From positions 13,094,843 to 13,158,842 of the forward strand of contig NC_080671.1 of NCBI RefSeq assembly GCF_030247195.1: a DNA stretch of 64,000 bases, read 5' to 3'. A program made the position numbers and the translations under genes. This document shows positions 11,590 through 23,195 of the stretch, piece after piece. The notes beneath the pieces were generated by a model. That model did no database searches. It had not been told where the DNA came from and saw nothing but the letters and a program-made list of their open reading frames with translations. The DNA comes from Topomyia yanbarensis (Eukaryota > Arthropoda > Insecta > Diptera > Culicidae). How positions within the stretch are numbered: the first letter of the stretch is position 1; each line of letters begins with the position of its first letter.

Positions 11590-11790
11590 GAAAATTGTAA
11601 CGTGATTGTCTTTTTATTGGTTGATTATATTTTATTATTTCATTGATTCGATTATAGAGGCTTAACCTTTCAATTTGCCTCGTTTTCGGGTTAGCAAAAT
11701 CAATCACCTTATGTGCGGGGTCTGGAATCGAACCTAGGGTAGCTGCGTATAAGCCAACTGAGTTACAAAGCATGCTATGCCCACCCCTTA
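11590..11790 (-). repeat. Feilai-like tRNA-derived SINE (minus strand)
   Basis: On the minus strand, 11766-11755 (TAACTCAGTTGG) is an A-box and 11734-11724 (GGTTCGATTCC) a perfect B-box, preceded by GGGGTGGGCATAGC. The body continues with an AACCCGAAAACGAGGC block and ends with CCTCTATAATCGAATCAATG and an A-rich tail, the layout I associate with mosquito Feilai-type SINEs. The family name is recalled and was not searched. Confidence 0.6.
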
Positions 11791-12080
11791 CTTTATTTTA
11801 TATTTTGCTTCAGCAATATATTTTACTGAAACTGTTTCTACAAAATAAGATTTTCCAAAGTAAATAAGATTATAAGATTTACAAAAGTTACTTTTTATTT
11901 TTTGGCTTGTTCGTAGTGTATAGATTGCAGCGACATAATCAGTAAAAATAACAATTGGTTTAGTAAATTAATATCAAATTTGAATTGTTTCGATGCTCTT
12001 AGACTGCAACGAAATGTTTTTAGTGATATTTCAACAAGATAAATCTTAGCAACTTTTAGTTGATTCACAGTGATCAAAAG

Positions 12081-12140
12081 TATTGTATTGTATTGTTTAT
12101 GGGGGCTTTAACCCCGATGGGTCATTCGCCTTAGGAAATC
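12081..12140 (-). repeat. SINE tail fragment with (TACAA)n
   Basis: On the minus strand the sequence reads GGCGAATGACCCATCGGGG, TTAAAGCCCCCATAAAC and then tandem AATAC units. A matching tail occurs at about 37775-37820 on the plus strand. No tRNA-like head is recognisable here. Confidence 0.45.
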
Positions 12141-12419
12141 AAAAGGTATGGCGTGCGCACTCAAGTCTGATCTAAAACTAATTGAACAATCATTACCTTA
12201 TTCAAGAATGATTAGGCTGCGACTTCTCTGGATTGTTGATCAAAGTGTTTTTGTTTCTGTTTGTCATCGTTCTGTTTTGTGTTGAGTTGCATTGAGTGGA
12301 TTCAAGTAAAATTTGTCAAAGTTACCATTAAGTATGTGTAGCTATAGTTGTACAAAGTATGTAAAAGCGATCAAATTAAAAAAAAATTAATCATAGTAGT
12401 TTTATAGAAACATTCATGC

Positions 12420-13566
12420 TTGAGCTTCCATTTCCCGTTTTCCAGCCTCCCGGGATTCGGTAAATAAAAAAGGTATTACCCGAGAAATCCCGGGATCTCG
12501 CGCAGCGATTAATGTTTCTAAATATATAGTAAACTTCTAAAGAAATAATATGCTTTTCCAAAACCGATTGATTTTTTTGGAAATAAAATGAATCTTGCCC
12601 AGTTATAAGTAGTCAGTTTGGTACACTGCAAAAAAGAATGTTGTGCGTTAGTAACTTTTCACTCAGTTCTTCTTTTCTATTCCGTTTGTTTCTATTACCA
12701 AATGCAATGCAATTGAGATCATGCACCGATCACATCTACATCAGATGGTGTACATGATTGTAATTCTTCGTTAAGAATTTCCATATTTCGTTATCCCAAA
12801 TCTCCAATGAAATGATTCAGTTGCACGAGGGTGTTTGCTTGTACACGATATGAGAAAAATTAGATCAGTGCAAAGCAATTGGAAATGTCACACTACAAAA
12901 CATGAAACTATTGATATCATGCTTTCTTTTTTGAAAATTATGACGCAAAGACTACTATTTCACAAGATTTTAACTGGTGTAATAAAACAATTAAAAATAT
13001 TTCCTTATTCGATGTGATTTCTTTTTCCTCACGACTGGTTGTGTTATGAGTTGTACGATTTATATGTATAGGTTCGAGTAATTTTGATATTTCTAAAATA
13101 CCGATACCTCTATGATAGAGTTCGAGTATTGCAATATTTTCCTGTCTGTTTGAAGTTTGGTATCACTGACATAGAATAACAGATGATAGGGACTCTGATT
13201 TATCATAGGAAACCGCACAACTTGAAGTATTCACGAACTTATAAACAGTCTTGGTATTTCCTCACACAAATGTTCACAATGAGCAAAATGGACCGGTGCA
13301 AACACTATGAGTAAATCACAGCACAAAGAGAAATTTGAATTATTTGTACCAGGTATTGACCATTACTGCTGAAATCAAAATTTGTCAAATCTTTACTACT
13401 AAATTCTTTCAAAACAATACAAATCTCTTGCAAAAAATAACAAAAAGAAACTCAGGATTCCTGAATCGCGGGAATAAGTCAATGTTAATTCCCGGGATTC
13501 GAAAATTCCGGGAATTGTAAAAAACTCAAGATTCCCGGGAAATAAGTTCCCGTGGTGAAATCTCTA
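12420..13566. mobile_element. hAT-type DNA element, copy 1 (1147 bp)
   Basis: The ends TTGAGCTTCCATTTCCCG (12420) and the complement of TAGAGATTTCACCACGGG (ending 13566) are inverted and related to the ends of the 42291-43694 element. Flanking 8-bp sequences ATTCATGC (12412-12419) and ATTTATAC (13567-13574) match at 6 of 8 positions with transitions only, consistent with an aged 8-bp hAT target duplication. Both subterminal regions carry CCCGGG palindromes. The interior has no transposase-like ORF, so this is a dead or non-autonomous copy. Confidence 0.7.
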
Positions 13567-14407
13567 ATTTATACATCGCTTAGTTCAAGAAAACTGGATG
13601 CGTAATTTTCCTAATATTCAAAAGAAAAAAAGCAGTGTGGTTTATTTGAGTTCTCATTTAGAAAGTAAATGCTACCTCTTATGGTACTTTTTAACCAATT
13701 ATAAACACTGCAGTTTAACTTGACCTGCCTTGTGAAAATGGATAAAAGTTTCCAAGTGAACTCTGTCTACACCGATCGGAAGGCTGCTTTTGGCAGATTT
13801 TATCGCGTAGACAAAATTTCAAAAACTTTTAGTTTCGGACCTATTAGCTTTGCAGTAAATTAAGAGAATATTACTCCAATTTTTTATTAAATGCTTCCGG
13901 TGTACCCCAAAGGTAGCAATTTGGGAACCTTTCTGTTCTTATTGTACATCAATGATGTACACGCAACCATAAAATATCCTACAGAATAAGTTTTTTTAAC
14001 TTAAATTTAGGTACTTTTGAGCTATTCGTCGCTTTCGCACTTATTAGTGTTGTCAAAAACTAAACGAGAGATTCGACTCAGTCGAGGTCTTCCGTGCAGT
14101 AAGGTACTTTTAAGTTGTTTGGAGTATACTCAAAATTAGGTAAATTCAACTTAAATTTAAGTAAATTAAACTCAAGGTTGAGTTATTATTTTTGCCGTAG
14201 TTAAATGGAAACTACCTTCAACACGGTTTACCTAATTTTGCCTTCCTACACGATACCACGAAATTGAGTCAAAAATACTGAATTTTAGGTAGGTATTTAG
14301 GTAGGTAGTCATACGGACCATTTGAAGTTAGTATGAACGCAGCATACTCTGGTGTGTTACATTCTCTCTCGCATTAAGCATAACCATCACTCGTTCTCTC
14401 GCTTTCT

Positions 14408-14409
<2 letters not shown>

Positions 14410-14497
<88 letters not shown>
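14410..14497 (+). repeat. (CT)n microsatellite
   Basis: About 88 bp of CT dinucleotides with one interruption near 14446, followed by a TTTC end. The apparent arginine-glutamate ORF on the minus strand is only a translation of this repeat. Confidence 0.95.
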
Positions 14498-14504
<7 letters not shown>

Positions 14505-15984
14505 CGGTTTCATCCCGTCTGACAAATTTTCGTTTCTACTACCATATCTTCCGTACCAAGATGCTTATTACACTTTTGCTTAATTGAAACACTATCCGAT
14601 AAATTAAACATTGACGTTTAAAATTATTTTTCAACCAAACTTAATGATATAACACTGTAGAGCTGCATTTTGAGATTCCATGTTCCAAATCATTTGACTA
14701 TGATATGATTGTTACCGTGTAAATTGTGATTGTTATATGCCATCGTGTTGTTAGACCTTTGACACGTAGGCGAAAGACAAAACCAAATAATACTGCTGCC
14801 ATCTCCTTCTGCTGTTATTATGGTTAGACATTTTTAAGGAATAGTGCCTCAGGAGCAGACTCGTTCTGTTCGTCGAAAATGTAACCTCATCTTCTTCCCC
14901 TATCGATGAACTACTGCCGCCTATGATTACCGCATTGAAAGCAGGGTGTTACCTTTATTGGCGACGCAAATATTAGAAACCCGAACAAATTGAAAGCTCA
15001 TAATGCTAAACGGTCAAATTCACGCCCACTGCATGATGTTTTGGTAGTGTTTGGTTAACCAAGTTTTGAGCATCAAAAATGACAGTCTTACGTTTGATTT
15101 TAATTTTACATGGCGTTGAATTTTGTAAATCACATAATTTTACTTGTTCTCAATGTTGGTAAGTGTAATTTTTTGTTGTCACTGGAAATAGAAAGTACAT
15201 TTCTCATGTAAAATTAAACGGAACACGATTATATTTCGTTATTTCGTTAATTACAGAATGTTAAATTGTGTCATGTTTGAAATTACGTCAACGATAAAAT
15301 TCATATTTTTTGTTGCGCATAATATTAATAAAATTATCATTATATTTTGATTGTCGTGAAATTTGGATTATTTATGTCCTTTTTAAGTTGCTGTAAGGTG
15401 TTTGAGGCCATGATATTCTCAATAACTTGAAGATTTCAATTAGATCCTGAAACGATTTGTTCTGCATTGCCTACCTTGACATGACCCGCTCAATTATAGG
15501 TGTGCTGATGGCTGCCGTTTATGGAACTTTGATACACTTAAAACGATGTGCAGAGTAGGCAAAGCAGTTCTTACTGGCAACGTGTTAAGAGCGGTGGTCG
15601 ATTCTCTTAATATAAAGCTTCAATTCATGTCTTTGACGACCTTGCGAACTGGTTATCGGCCATCTCATCTTACAGAATATAGTCAGTTCAAGCTTTTTCT
15701 TCTATTCGCCGTCGGGCTTTTGATGGATTTAACTTCTATGGTATTCCGGAAAAACCTGCGGTCATCTATTATTTTTCAAGCAACATTATTTTTTTTATAT
15801 ATATAATTATTTGCATTTAATGTCATTTTTGCTTGAAACTAAACTGACTCAGATTCTTACCCCAACTGCTGTCAAAATGTATGAGCCTACCTTCGACAAT
15901 TGGATTGTGGTAGGACTAGTTAATTTGGCACTTCTTTATTTTTCTAACATAAATGATAGACAATCATGGCCAAATCAAGTCTCA

Positions 15985-16870
15985 AACTGTTGATCACATT
16001 GTGAAGACCGGATTATTCCTTCTCGAGTTTTTTAATTTTGAATCCACTTCGTTTCATCAATTTCTGGACATTGTTTTTGGACAGTTCATTCCAATTATTT
16101 TTTAGCTTCTGTATATTCTAAGCTGCTTTATAACTCTTTTGAAGATCTTATTAATCACCAAGTAACGTTCGAGAGCAATTTGTCTTTCTCAACGAAATTT
16201 GTACCCATTTTCGCGAGCCAATCTAATTGCTTTTGTGCCGACGCTAAATCCGACCAAAACAGCGGATGGGTATTATGCTCCTCATATAAAGGCAGCAACA
16301 TTTTTTGTTATATAGGTTTCAACCTTAGGGTCATTTTGCGTCTTTTCTAGGGCTCGAAAAATCTCTCTAGTGCAGAGTTGCAGATAGAATTCAGGTGAGC
16401 TTTGCACAAAGCGATCGATTTACCAACTACGCTATTTCCGCCCCTAGGCAGCAACCTCCTCTGCAGACACTCAGATCGATTTCCGCATTTATAGTTCCGA
16501 CAGAGTAGAAAATTGCCTGCAGGAACATATTGCTTGCCATACCAGCAGTTTTCGATCAAATTTAGACCTGTCCACATCTCTTGCATCCTGCTCTACGACG
16601 GCAGTATTATTATGTTATGGGCCTGGAAGGGTTTTTGAGTCCTCTTTCGCGTAGTTCTCGTCTTCCATTATCCAGTCGCAGTAAAAGTCGCGAATATAAT
16701 TTCCAGGCGTTTTGTTTTCAAAGATTGCCACTTTTTAGAATTTTCTCAGTTGCAACATAATTGCCCAAATTACGTATCATTGATTTATTCTTCTTAATTA
16801 CAGATACCCTTTTCTGGTTGTTTCGGACTGGTAGATCCGGTTTTTATGCCTCTTTCTGGCACTTCATCTA
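15985..16870 (-). pseudogene. Decayed DD37E-type (ITm) mariner transposase
   Basis: Read on the minus strand, pieces in shifting frames recall an ITm transposase. There is a KTGSTSPKQPEKG linker (near 16830), then WIMEDENYAKEDSKTLPG around the first catalytic Asp (near 16650), then FWSDLASAQ around the second (near 16255), and WNELSKNNVQKLMKR near the C terminus (near 16080). Many stops and frameshifts interrupt it. A tRNA-like SINE piece (16375-16445) sits inside, so the mariner inserted first. It lies in the erm intron, antisense to erm. Confidence 0.65.
16375..16445 (-). repeat. Feilai-like SINE head fragment
   Basis: On the minus strand this reads GGGGCGGAAATAGCGTAGTT followed by GGTAAATCGATCGC, matching the tRNA-like head (A-box) I associate with Feilai SINEs. 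The B-box (CCTGAATTCTATC) is degenerate. It interrupts the mariner remnant. Confidence 0.6.
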
Positions 16871-17335
16871 AATATTCGTTTTTCCTAAACTTGTTTACTA
16901 CGCATATTACACACGAGTAATTCAAAAGCAATTCACAAATGTTCTGGTAGTTACACTATTTACACTTAGATTTGTGTCCAAAAACTTAATTTTCAACTTT
17001 TATTTCAATTAAACGAAAAGTTTACACCATACAAAAAAAAAACAAACGAAACGAAAGTTAAACATACCGCATGCTGTGATGAGCACATTACAACCAAAGG
17101 TGTTTTTGTTTAAAGGTGCGCCGACAGTGAAGCCAAATCTCCCTTTCGAACATGGCAGTGGCTACCTATCGTGCAAAGCAAACAAGCATTTCAACAAGAA
17201 AACAATATTTAGAGATGTGAGCAGATGAATTCGTCGCATATACGTCCCATTTTCTATGGGATTTCCTATCTTTATGGAACTGGTTTGCGATCATAGGCAG
17301 TACAGTGCCTGATTAGATTATTACGTTTATAGTAT

Positions 17336-17548
17336 GTTCACACTACAGAGTTAAAACACGTTATAATAATTAGCAACAAGAAAAATGTCGTCAAGATAGC
17401 GTTAAAACACGTTTTAACTCGTAGTGTGAACGTAGTATTAAACTAATACTACGTTCACACTACGAGTTAAAACGTGTTTTAACGCTATCTTGATGACATT
17501 TTTCTTGTTGCTAATTATTATAACATGTTTTAACTCTGTAGTGTGAAC
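17336..17548. mobile_element. 213-bp near-perfect palindromic MITE
   Basis: Left arm 17336-17440 and right arm 17444-17548 are each 105 bp around a 3-nt centre (AAC). By direct comparison I find only two mismatches. Each arm begins with GTTCACACTACAGAGTTAAA and carries an internal second inverted motif GTTCACACTACGAGTTAAAA, so four copies of one motif are arranged symmetrically. No coding capacity. Such foldback MITEs are common in mosquitoes; the arm identity suggests a recent origin or ongoing conversion. It lies in the erm intron. Confidence 0.85.
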
Positions 17549-19319
17549 AAGGTATAAAATAATTATGTTTCTGTCGTTTTAACTGCAATACACGTTTATT
17601 ACTTGACAGTTTTAGTTGAAATCAACAAAGTTGTAAAACAAACTAAACAAACAATATTCTTTTATATTTGTTTGACAACATATCACGTCATTTACCAGAT
17701 CTAAAAATCATATTGTCATAAACCAATATTGAAAACTCAATAAAGAACTTACATTGGACTTGAAATTGTGCAGTATTGATTATTTAATTACGATGTAATA
17801 TGTTTTTACAGGGTTTGACGGCTACTCTGTGTTTGACGTTTATTACTTTACATTTTCGTGTTTACACTGCTGCCATCTAAGTTTTCAGGTGGTGAAGCTT
17901 CAAAGATCTTCAGAAAATATTTCCATAGTCTTTTGAAAGGTGTAATAGTTTAGCCAGTGCGGTGGAGTGCCCTGATATTGATGATACTTTCGAAGAGGAG
18001 TGTAAAAATTGGTGTTCAGTTGCCTTAACCTTCCTGTTGTACGGCTTTTCTATCATAAACAGCATGTATATCTGATTTACAATCAACATTTTAATTCCTT
18101 CCGAAAAATTTTCTTGGATTCTTTCGGTAAAAATAGATGACACGTATTGTTTTGTTTTGGCTGAATATGATATTTTTCTCAAGTAATGAGTTTTTGAATT
18201 TTTGAAATTTATAAAATTGAATGTTTCATTGCTCATTGCTAACTCGCGAACTATCTGATGTATAGAAAAAAATATTTAGTAAAGATAGTTGTGTTTCGCA
18301 AAAGCTTACTGAAAAAATCCTCGTAATTTTTGTTATGTAACTTACTAGCTAATACCAGTCGCGCGTTGCTGCGACTTTCAACGAAATAGGAGTAAAACAC
18401 AATATGCCCCGAAGCGCTATTCGGTGGGCAGATAATTTCCAACCAATAGCACACAAACACGCTTCATAACAAATGTCTACTATTTATGGAGTCCGTAAGA
18501 TGTCATAAAATATGGGGTGGAGATGCGCCATATATAAACGAAAACACGTTTTAAATAACCTCTATATGTGACATTTGCAATTTATTTGAACATTCTTTTT
18601 GAAATGGTTTTAGTACGAATTATTCCGTCGGATTTTTTTCGTATGAATTTTGCGTACACACAATCCGGTATTACCAAAAAAAACGTTAGGGTAAACCATC
18701 CTAGTATCTAGAACATACACGACATCCATTAGTTTGAAAGATACTTTGAGATTTAAAAAAAATGAATTTAAATTTCAATAAAAGATTTCAATGCATGTTT
18801 GTTGAATTTTCAAACAATTGACAGAGCATAAATACATCAATCGTGGTAGAAGAGGCGTGTGCCACTGTCAATTGTTACCCTCCTAATATATTATGCCAAC
18901 AGTCATTACATCGAATTCAAAACTCAATTAATGTTTTGTTCATTCGTGCGCCGCCACGCCGCCAGAACTACTAAACGTGACATTCCACCAAACTTGACCC
19001 CTTTTTACAGGACACTTACTGTGGTGGTTCACCGGAAGGAATAAATTTAATTACCCTTCCTCTACGCTCTTGGCAGCTTCGATTGTTCTTCGGCCATCAA
19101 CAATCGAACAATGGTTTTAACCCGTTTCTCCGGTTTCCCCTCTCCCGAATGGTGCGAAGCAAAATTTGAATGGTACCAACTTTCCTCTCCAATCATTAAG
19201 GTGGCATCCAGCGGTGCCTATTTCATTTTATTCATCACGTATGCCCTGCCCACATTGGTTCCGTGTGGTTTGATTAAAAATTCTCATGACATTTTTTTTC
19301 GTTTTTTCCTCTTCTACAG

Positions 19320-20591
19320 AGTCCACGTGGTATGCAGCCGCCGTGTAGCCCACCAGGATTACCTATCACATCCAAGAGTCCCACCATGGAATCAGCGAAC
19401 AGTAATACAAGCATTGAACCCGAAGTCGACCAGAAACCGATCAAGATCCAGCGAACCAATGGCGGAGCGCTCAAATTTTCGATTGCTAACATTATGGGAA
19501 GAGACGAAGACGACGATGCAGAAACGGAACTTCGTCGAAAAGACAAGACGGACTTCATTCAACCACCCCAATCATCCAGTCCTACGTCGGTTGCCTCGAG
19601 TCCTAGCTATGAACATTCCTCATCAATGACGGCATACGATTCTGCGTTCAAAAAATACGTACCAAGTTCGATGCATCAATTTGTGGCTAATCGTCATCAG
19701 GACCTGTTGAGCCAATACCCCCTGTTGTACTATCCGGGTCAGTTAATGTGCGCCGCTGCTGCTGCCCAGTATGCAGCTCTAACTCAGCATCCCGTTACGT
19801 TGTTGAATGGAACATCTCTAGCTGCGGCTAGTGCTGCCAGCGGAAGTACTGCCACCGCCCTCCATCCGTACGCACCTGGCACCAATGCTCTGAGAAGTTT
19901 AGATACCTCCTCTATGCCATCGGCTCAGCATCCACTGACTCATCACAAAAAACTAAACTTGAATGTATCGACATCATCATCTTCGTCTAGCGATCTTAAC
20001 AGTTCGGCCAATTCATCGAACCCAACCAACCTTACGTCGGCGGCTGCCTTGGCGAAGCAAAAAACGTTTGCTTGTCCAGAGTGCGGTAAGGTTTTCAATG
20101 CGCACTATAATCTCACTCGTCACATGCCAGTTCATACCGGAGCCAGGCCTTTCATATGTAAAATCTGTGGTAAAGGATTCCGACAGGCGTCGACCCTTTG
20201 TAGGCACAAAATCATTCACACTTCGGAGAAACCACACAAATGTCAAACCTGTGGAAAAGCCTTCAATCGGTCGTCGACGCTGAACACGCACACTCGAATC
20301 CACGCCGGGTACAAACCCTACATCTGCGAGTACTGTGGAAAAGGTTTCCACCAGAAGGGAAACTACAAAAACCACAAACTGACTCACAGCGGGGACAAGG
20401 CGTACAAATGCACCATTTGCAACAAGGCGTTTCACCAGGTGTACAACCTCACTTTTCACATGCACACCCACAACGACAAGAAACCCTTCACGTGCAAAAT
20501 TTGCGCAAAAGGATTCTGCCGCAACTTTGACCTTAAAAAGCACATGCGAAAGCTGCACGACGTCAGCATCAGTGCTAATCTCAAGCGTCAA

Positions 20592-20623
<32 letters not shown>

Positions 20624-20873
20624 ACAGCAACATTCATCTCATCACTCATCGGACCCAAGCCGTCACGGTTCCAGCTGGCCGGGAAGCGGTCCTGCCCCAT
20701 CATCAGCCTCTCTGGCAGCCCTATCAGCATCTCCTCTGTCCACCTTATCGAACTTACACCATTCGGCCGTCGCAGCCGCCGCGCTACGTTCCGGAGACTA
20801 CAGCAGTCCCTTTCTGATGCCAAACACGCGCGGTGGTCGACTGGATGCTCCCTTCATAGGAAAAGTGTTCTGA
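19320..20873 (+). CDS. erm: earmuff/Fezf-type C2H2 zinc-finger repressor, main coding exon
   Basis: A transcription factor of the Fez family (vertebrate FEZF1/2, fly earmuff), known to act in the nucleus in forebrain patterning and in limiting neural progenitor potency. Numbering from the ATG at 19332 (513 aa): an eh1 Groucho-binding motif LKFSIANIM lies at residues 47-55. Alanine/serine-rich linkers follow. Six consecutive C2H2 fingers occupy residues 248-409, with TGEKP-like linkers only partly conserved. After the fingers come a glutamine run (about 421-435) and a C terminus ending DAPFIGKVF. The eh1 plus six-finger layout is diagnostic of the family. An acceptor (CTTCTACAG) precedes codon AGT at 19320, eight codons in frame upstream of that ATG. 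The TGA at 20871 is followed by C and by a further open frame (next entry). The whole finger array lies in one exon. Confidence 0.93.
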
Positions 20874-21050
20874 CAGAAGTACTATCAGCACAACTTCAGC
20901 CATCCTCACCACTCAGGGCAGCATTCCATCGGTGATCCAGCAGCAGCTGCCGCCGCTCTTGGAGGATCGCTACTGCTCCAGCAACAACAGCGGGAGCAGC
21001 AACAACAACAACAGTTGACAAGTCTGACCAAGAGCATACTGATCAACTAG
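20871..21050 (+). CDS. erm: erm stop-codon readthrough extension (58 codons)
   Basis: After the TGA (20871-20873) the same frame stays open for exactly 58 codons (20874-21047) to a TAG at 21048. The composition is protein-like and matches the rest of the protein: it begins QKYYQHNFSHPHHSG, then has a run of six alanines, then LLLQQQREQQQQQQ, and ends TKSILIN. TGA followed by C is the known leaky context enriched among insect readthrough genes. Alternatives are a sequence error, a recently gained stop, or a UTR that is low-complexity by chance. Confidence 0.6.
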
Positions 21051-21590
21051 ATCGTCAGGGGACCAGTGTTTTCTCTCGATTTTTTTACTTATATGAAAAA
21101 ATTCGAGACGAACGACAACTCTATTCGATAGGGCGACACAGAACCAGTGCAATATAATAGGAAAACCCTAGAGGCTACTAGTGTTACAAATTAAGGTACG
21201 ATGTTAAATAGGTTGATATAGGAAATGATAACCAACAGACCGCTCGATGGTAGTTGGACCAGTGATTTAAGCGAGTGATTAACGAAACGTGAACTCACAC
21301 TATTTGCGTAAGATGTGTACAGTATAAATAGAGATACATTGAAATCGGACAAACTTCCGACTAGTGATTGTTTTTTGGATGAATTCCTTCTTCTAGATGT
21401 GTTTGTGGAATAGGAAAAAAACAATGACGAAATTGCTTTTTGCAGAACACTGGAGGGATGGAAGAACTTTATTAAATGTAATTTTAGGAAAGAGCACACG
21501 AATTTATATATGTAAAACAAATTAAAATTTAAAGTATATGAAATTGTACGTAACGCATGATTCAAACTTATATAAAAATTGAAAAATAAA
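21051..21590 (+). terminator. erm 3' UTR with AATAAA poly(A) signal at 21585
   Basis: AT-rich sequence with no ORF of interest. AATAAA at 21585-21590 is the first good canonical poly(A) signal after the TAG. The transcript end would be expected shortly downstream. Confidence 0.55.
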
Positions 21591-21824
21591 TGAAAAACAG
21601 CATTATTAGACATTTTTTCTTTCGGAAAGCAAACAAAGGTAAGTGGAATATCACACTCCTTGCTACTACTAATTGTGACAATTACGTAAATAATTCACTA
21701 CTGCAACTATATCCTTGTTTGAATACAACAACTCAATTTTCTACTGTCACCCCACTGTTTGTCTCTACTCAACGTATTGGTAAAGCGACAATAATGTTAG
21801 CATCGCATGCAATTTTGCAGTTAA

Positions 21825-22121
21825 GGGATCATCCATAAATGATGTAGCATTATATGGGGGAGGGGGAGTTTTGTATTTTGTGATGATGTGTGACGACAGG
21901 GGGGTAGGGGGTCATGTCATGCTACGTAGTTTTTTTAAAAAGGAAAAACTAACATCGTTTTTTTATTTTTTTTTATTTTACGGGGACAAGGGGGGGGGGA
22001 TAGTAATCGTCAAGCTACGTAATCACCAGGGGGTATTTAGAGGCTTGTGACAAAATGCTACGAAGGGGGTGGGGGTATTAAAAATCACTCAAAAAATGCT
22101 ACGTCATTTATGGATGGTCCC
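21825..22121. mobile_element. Harbinger-like MITE, 297 bp, TAA target duplication
   Basis: Ends are GGGATCATCCATAAATGATG (21825) and the complement of GGGACCATCCATAAATGACG (ending 22121). Both are flanked by TAA (21822-21824, 22122-22124). Inverted repeats beginning GGG with a 3-bp TWA duplication are typical of PIF/Harbinger. The interior has several long G runs and repeated GCTACG words. No coding capacity. A partial relative lies near 46428 (GGGCCATACACTAATTACG). Confidence 0.75.
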
Positions 22122-22346
22122 TAAAGGCGCTTACAATTTTGCAGTTATATAAAATCACTTCATCTATTGCTTTACTTATGTACGTTTCTGTCCAGGGCCC
22201 GGGTCTATTTTAGGATCCCACATTTTCCCTAATAAAAAAAGAGATGTGGGTGGAGATTGATGAAAATTTAAAACCTCATGCGATAAAAAGCAGTAATTGT
22301 GATGTATTCATTCACCTCATTAAAAACATTTAGTAATACTTGTTTT

Positions 22347-23195
22347 AATCAACCTAGTTGTGCCTTTCTCAGTTCTCCAAACTATGATTCCATGGTTGAT
22401 TATGTTCGTTTCAATTATGGAAATATTTAATACATTCTAAGTACACTTTGTACCTACACACAATGGCTTGTCAGCCACGAACCTGATGAGCTACGTCTCG
22501 ACAGTGAAACACTTGAAACAAAAAAATATCATACATAATTAGCCTAATCAGCATTAGTTCAATGTTGTTTTCCTGCTAACTAATTTTGTCATACGAGGGT
22601 GGAGGTGTGAAGAGGGTGAAAAACCCGCGAACAAACCACTCCCTAGCTTAATTTGGGATGCCTTGTGACGAAGCGGTGGTATAAAAATGATGGGGTTGAG
22701 ACGGAGAGGAGTATGAATAATGGATGGGGTGGTGGTCTGAGGGGGGTGCAATGAGGGGTTATCTAAGGGGAATTTACATGGGTGGTGACCAGTGAGGGGA
22801 GGGGTGTAACCCTAGCTACGCCCCTGTTAAAATTCGGAAACCTTATACCAGTAAAAAAATGGCCGGGATTAGGTTGACGATTTTAGAGTGATATAAGAAA
22901 GGCAAACATTTCTGTGTTGTCCCACTTTTAAACCCGTAATTCCGGAACCGGAAGTCCGATCGACAAAGAATTTAGCGCTATACCGTTAATTGGAAATTAA
23001 GTTTAAGCGACTCGGTTCAGCCATCTCTGAGGAAAATGAGTGAGTTTAGAAAATACATACACACATACACACATACATAGATTTGCTGATCTCGACGAAC
23101 TAAGTCGAATGGGATATGACACACGGCCCTTCAAGCCGGGAGTAGGTTGACGATTTTTAGAGTGATTGCATATATCCTTTCTGTATGAGAAAGAC
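22347..23195 (+). repeat. Mosquito-type interspersed repeat, copy 2
   Basis: Begins AATCAACCTAGTTGTGCCTT (22347) and ends CCTTTCTGTATGAGAAAGAC (23195). It contains the ACTATGATTCCATGGTTG block, the CCGGAACCGGAAGTCCGATC block, CAGCCATCTCTGAGG, a CA/TACA tract (about 23053-23078) and ACTAAGTCGAATGGGATATG. The middle (22560-22800) is G-rich on the + strand and differs between copies. Confidence 0.7.

Larger units (their letters stand above)
10940..19319 (+). other. erm intron 1 (8.4 kb), repeat-filled
   Basis: Donor GTACGT at 10940; acceptor TTTTCCTCTTCTACAG ends at 19319. The intron holds two SINE pieces, a hAT element, a CT microsatellite, a dead DD37E mariner and a 213-bp palindrome, listed separately. 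The rest (for example 13575-14400, 14500-15900, 17550-19110) is AT-rich with no gene I can support. Confidence 0.55.

Noticed and set aside
14328..14525. Arg/Glu-rich ORF
   Set aside because: Translation of the CT microsatellite.
20013..20633. Minus-strand 206-codon ORF opposite the erm zinc fingers
   Set aside because: Shadow of the zinc-finger and glutamine codons; its leucine run is the complement of CAG/CAA repeats.
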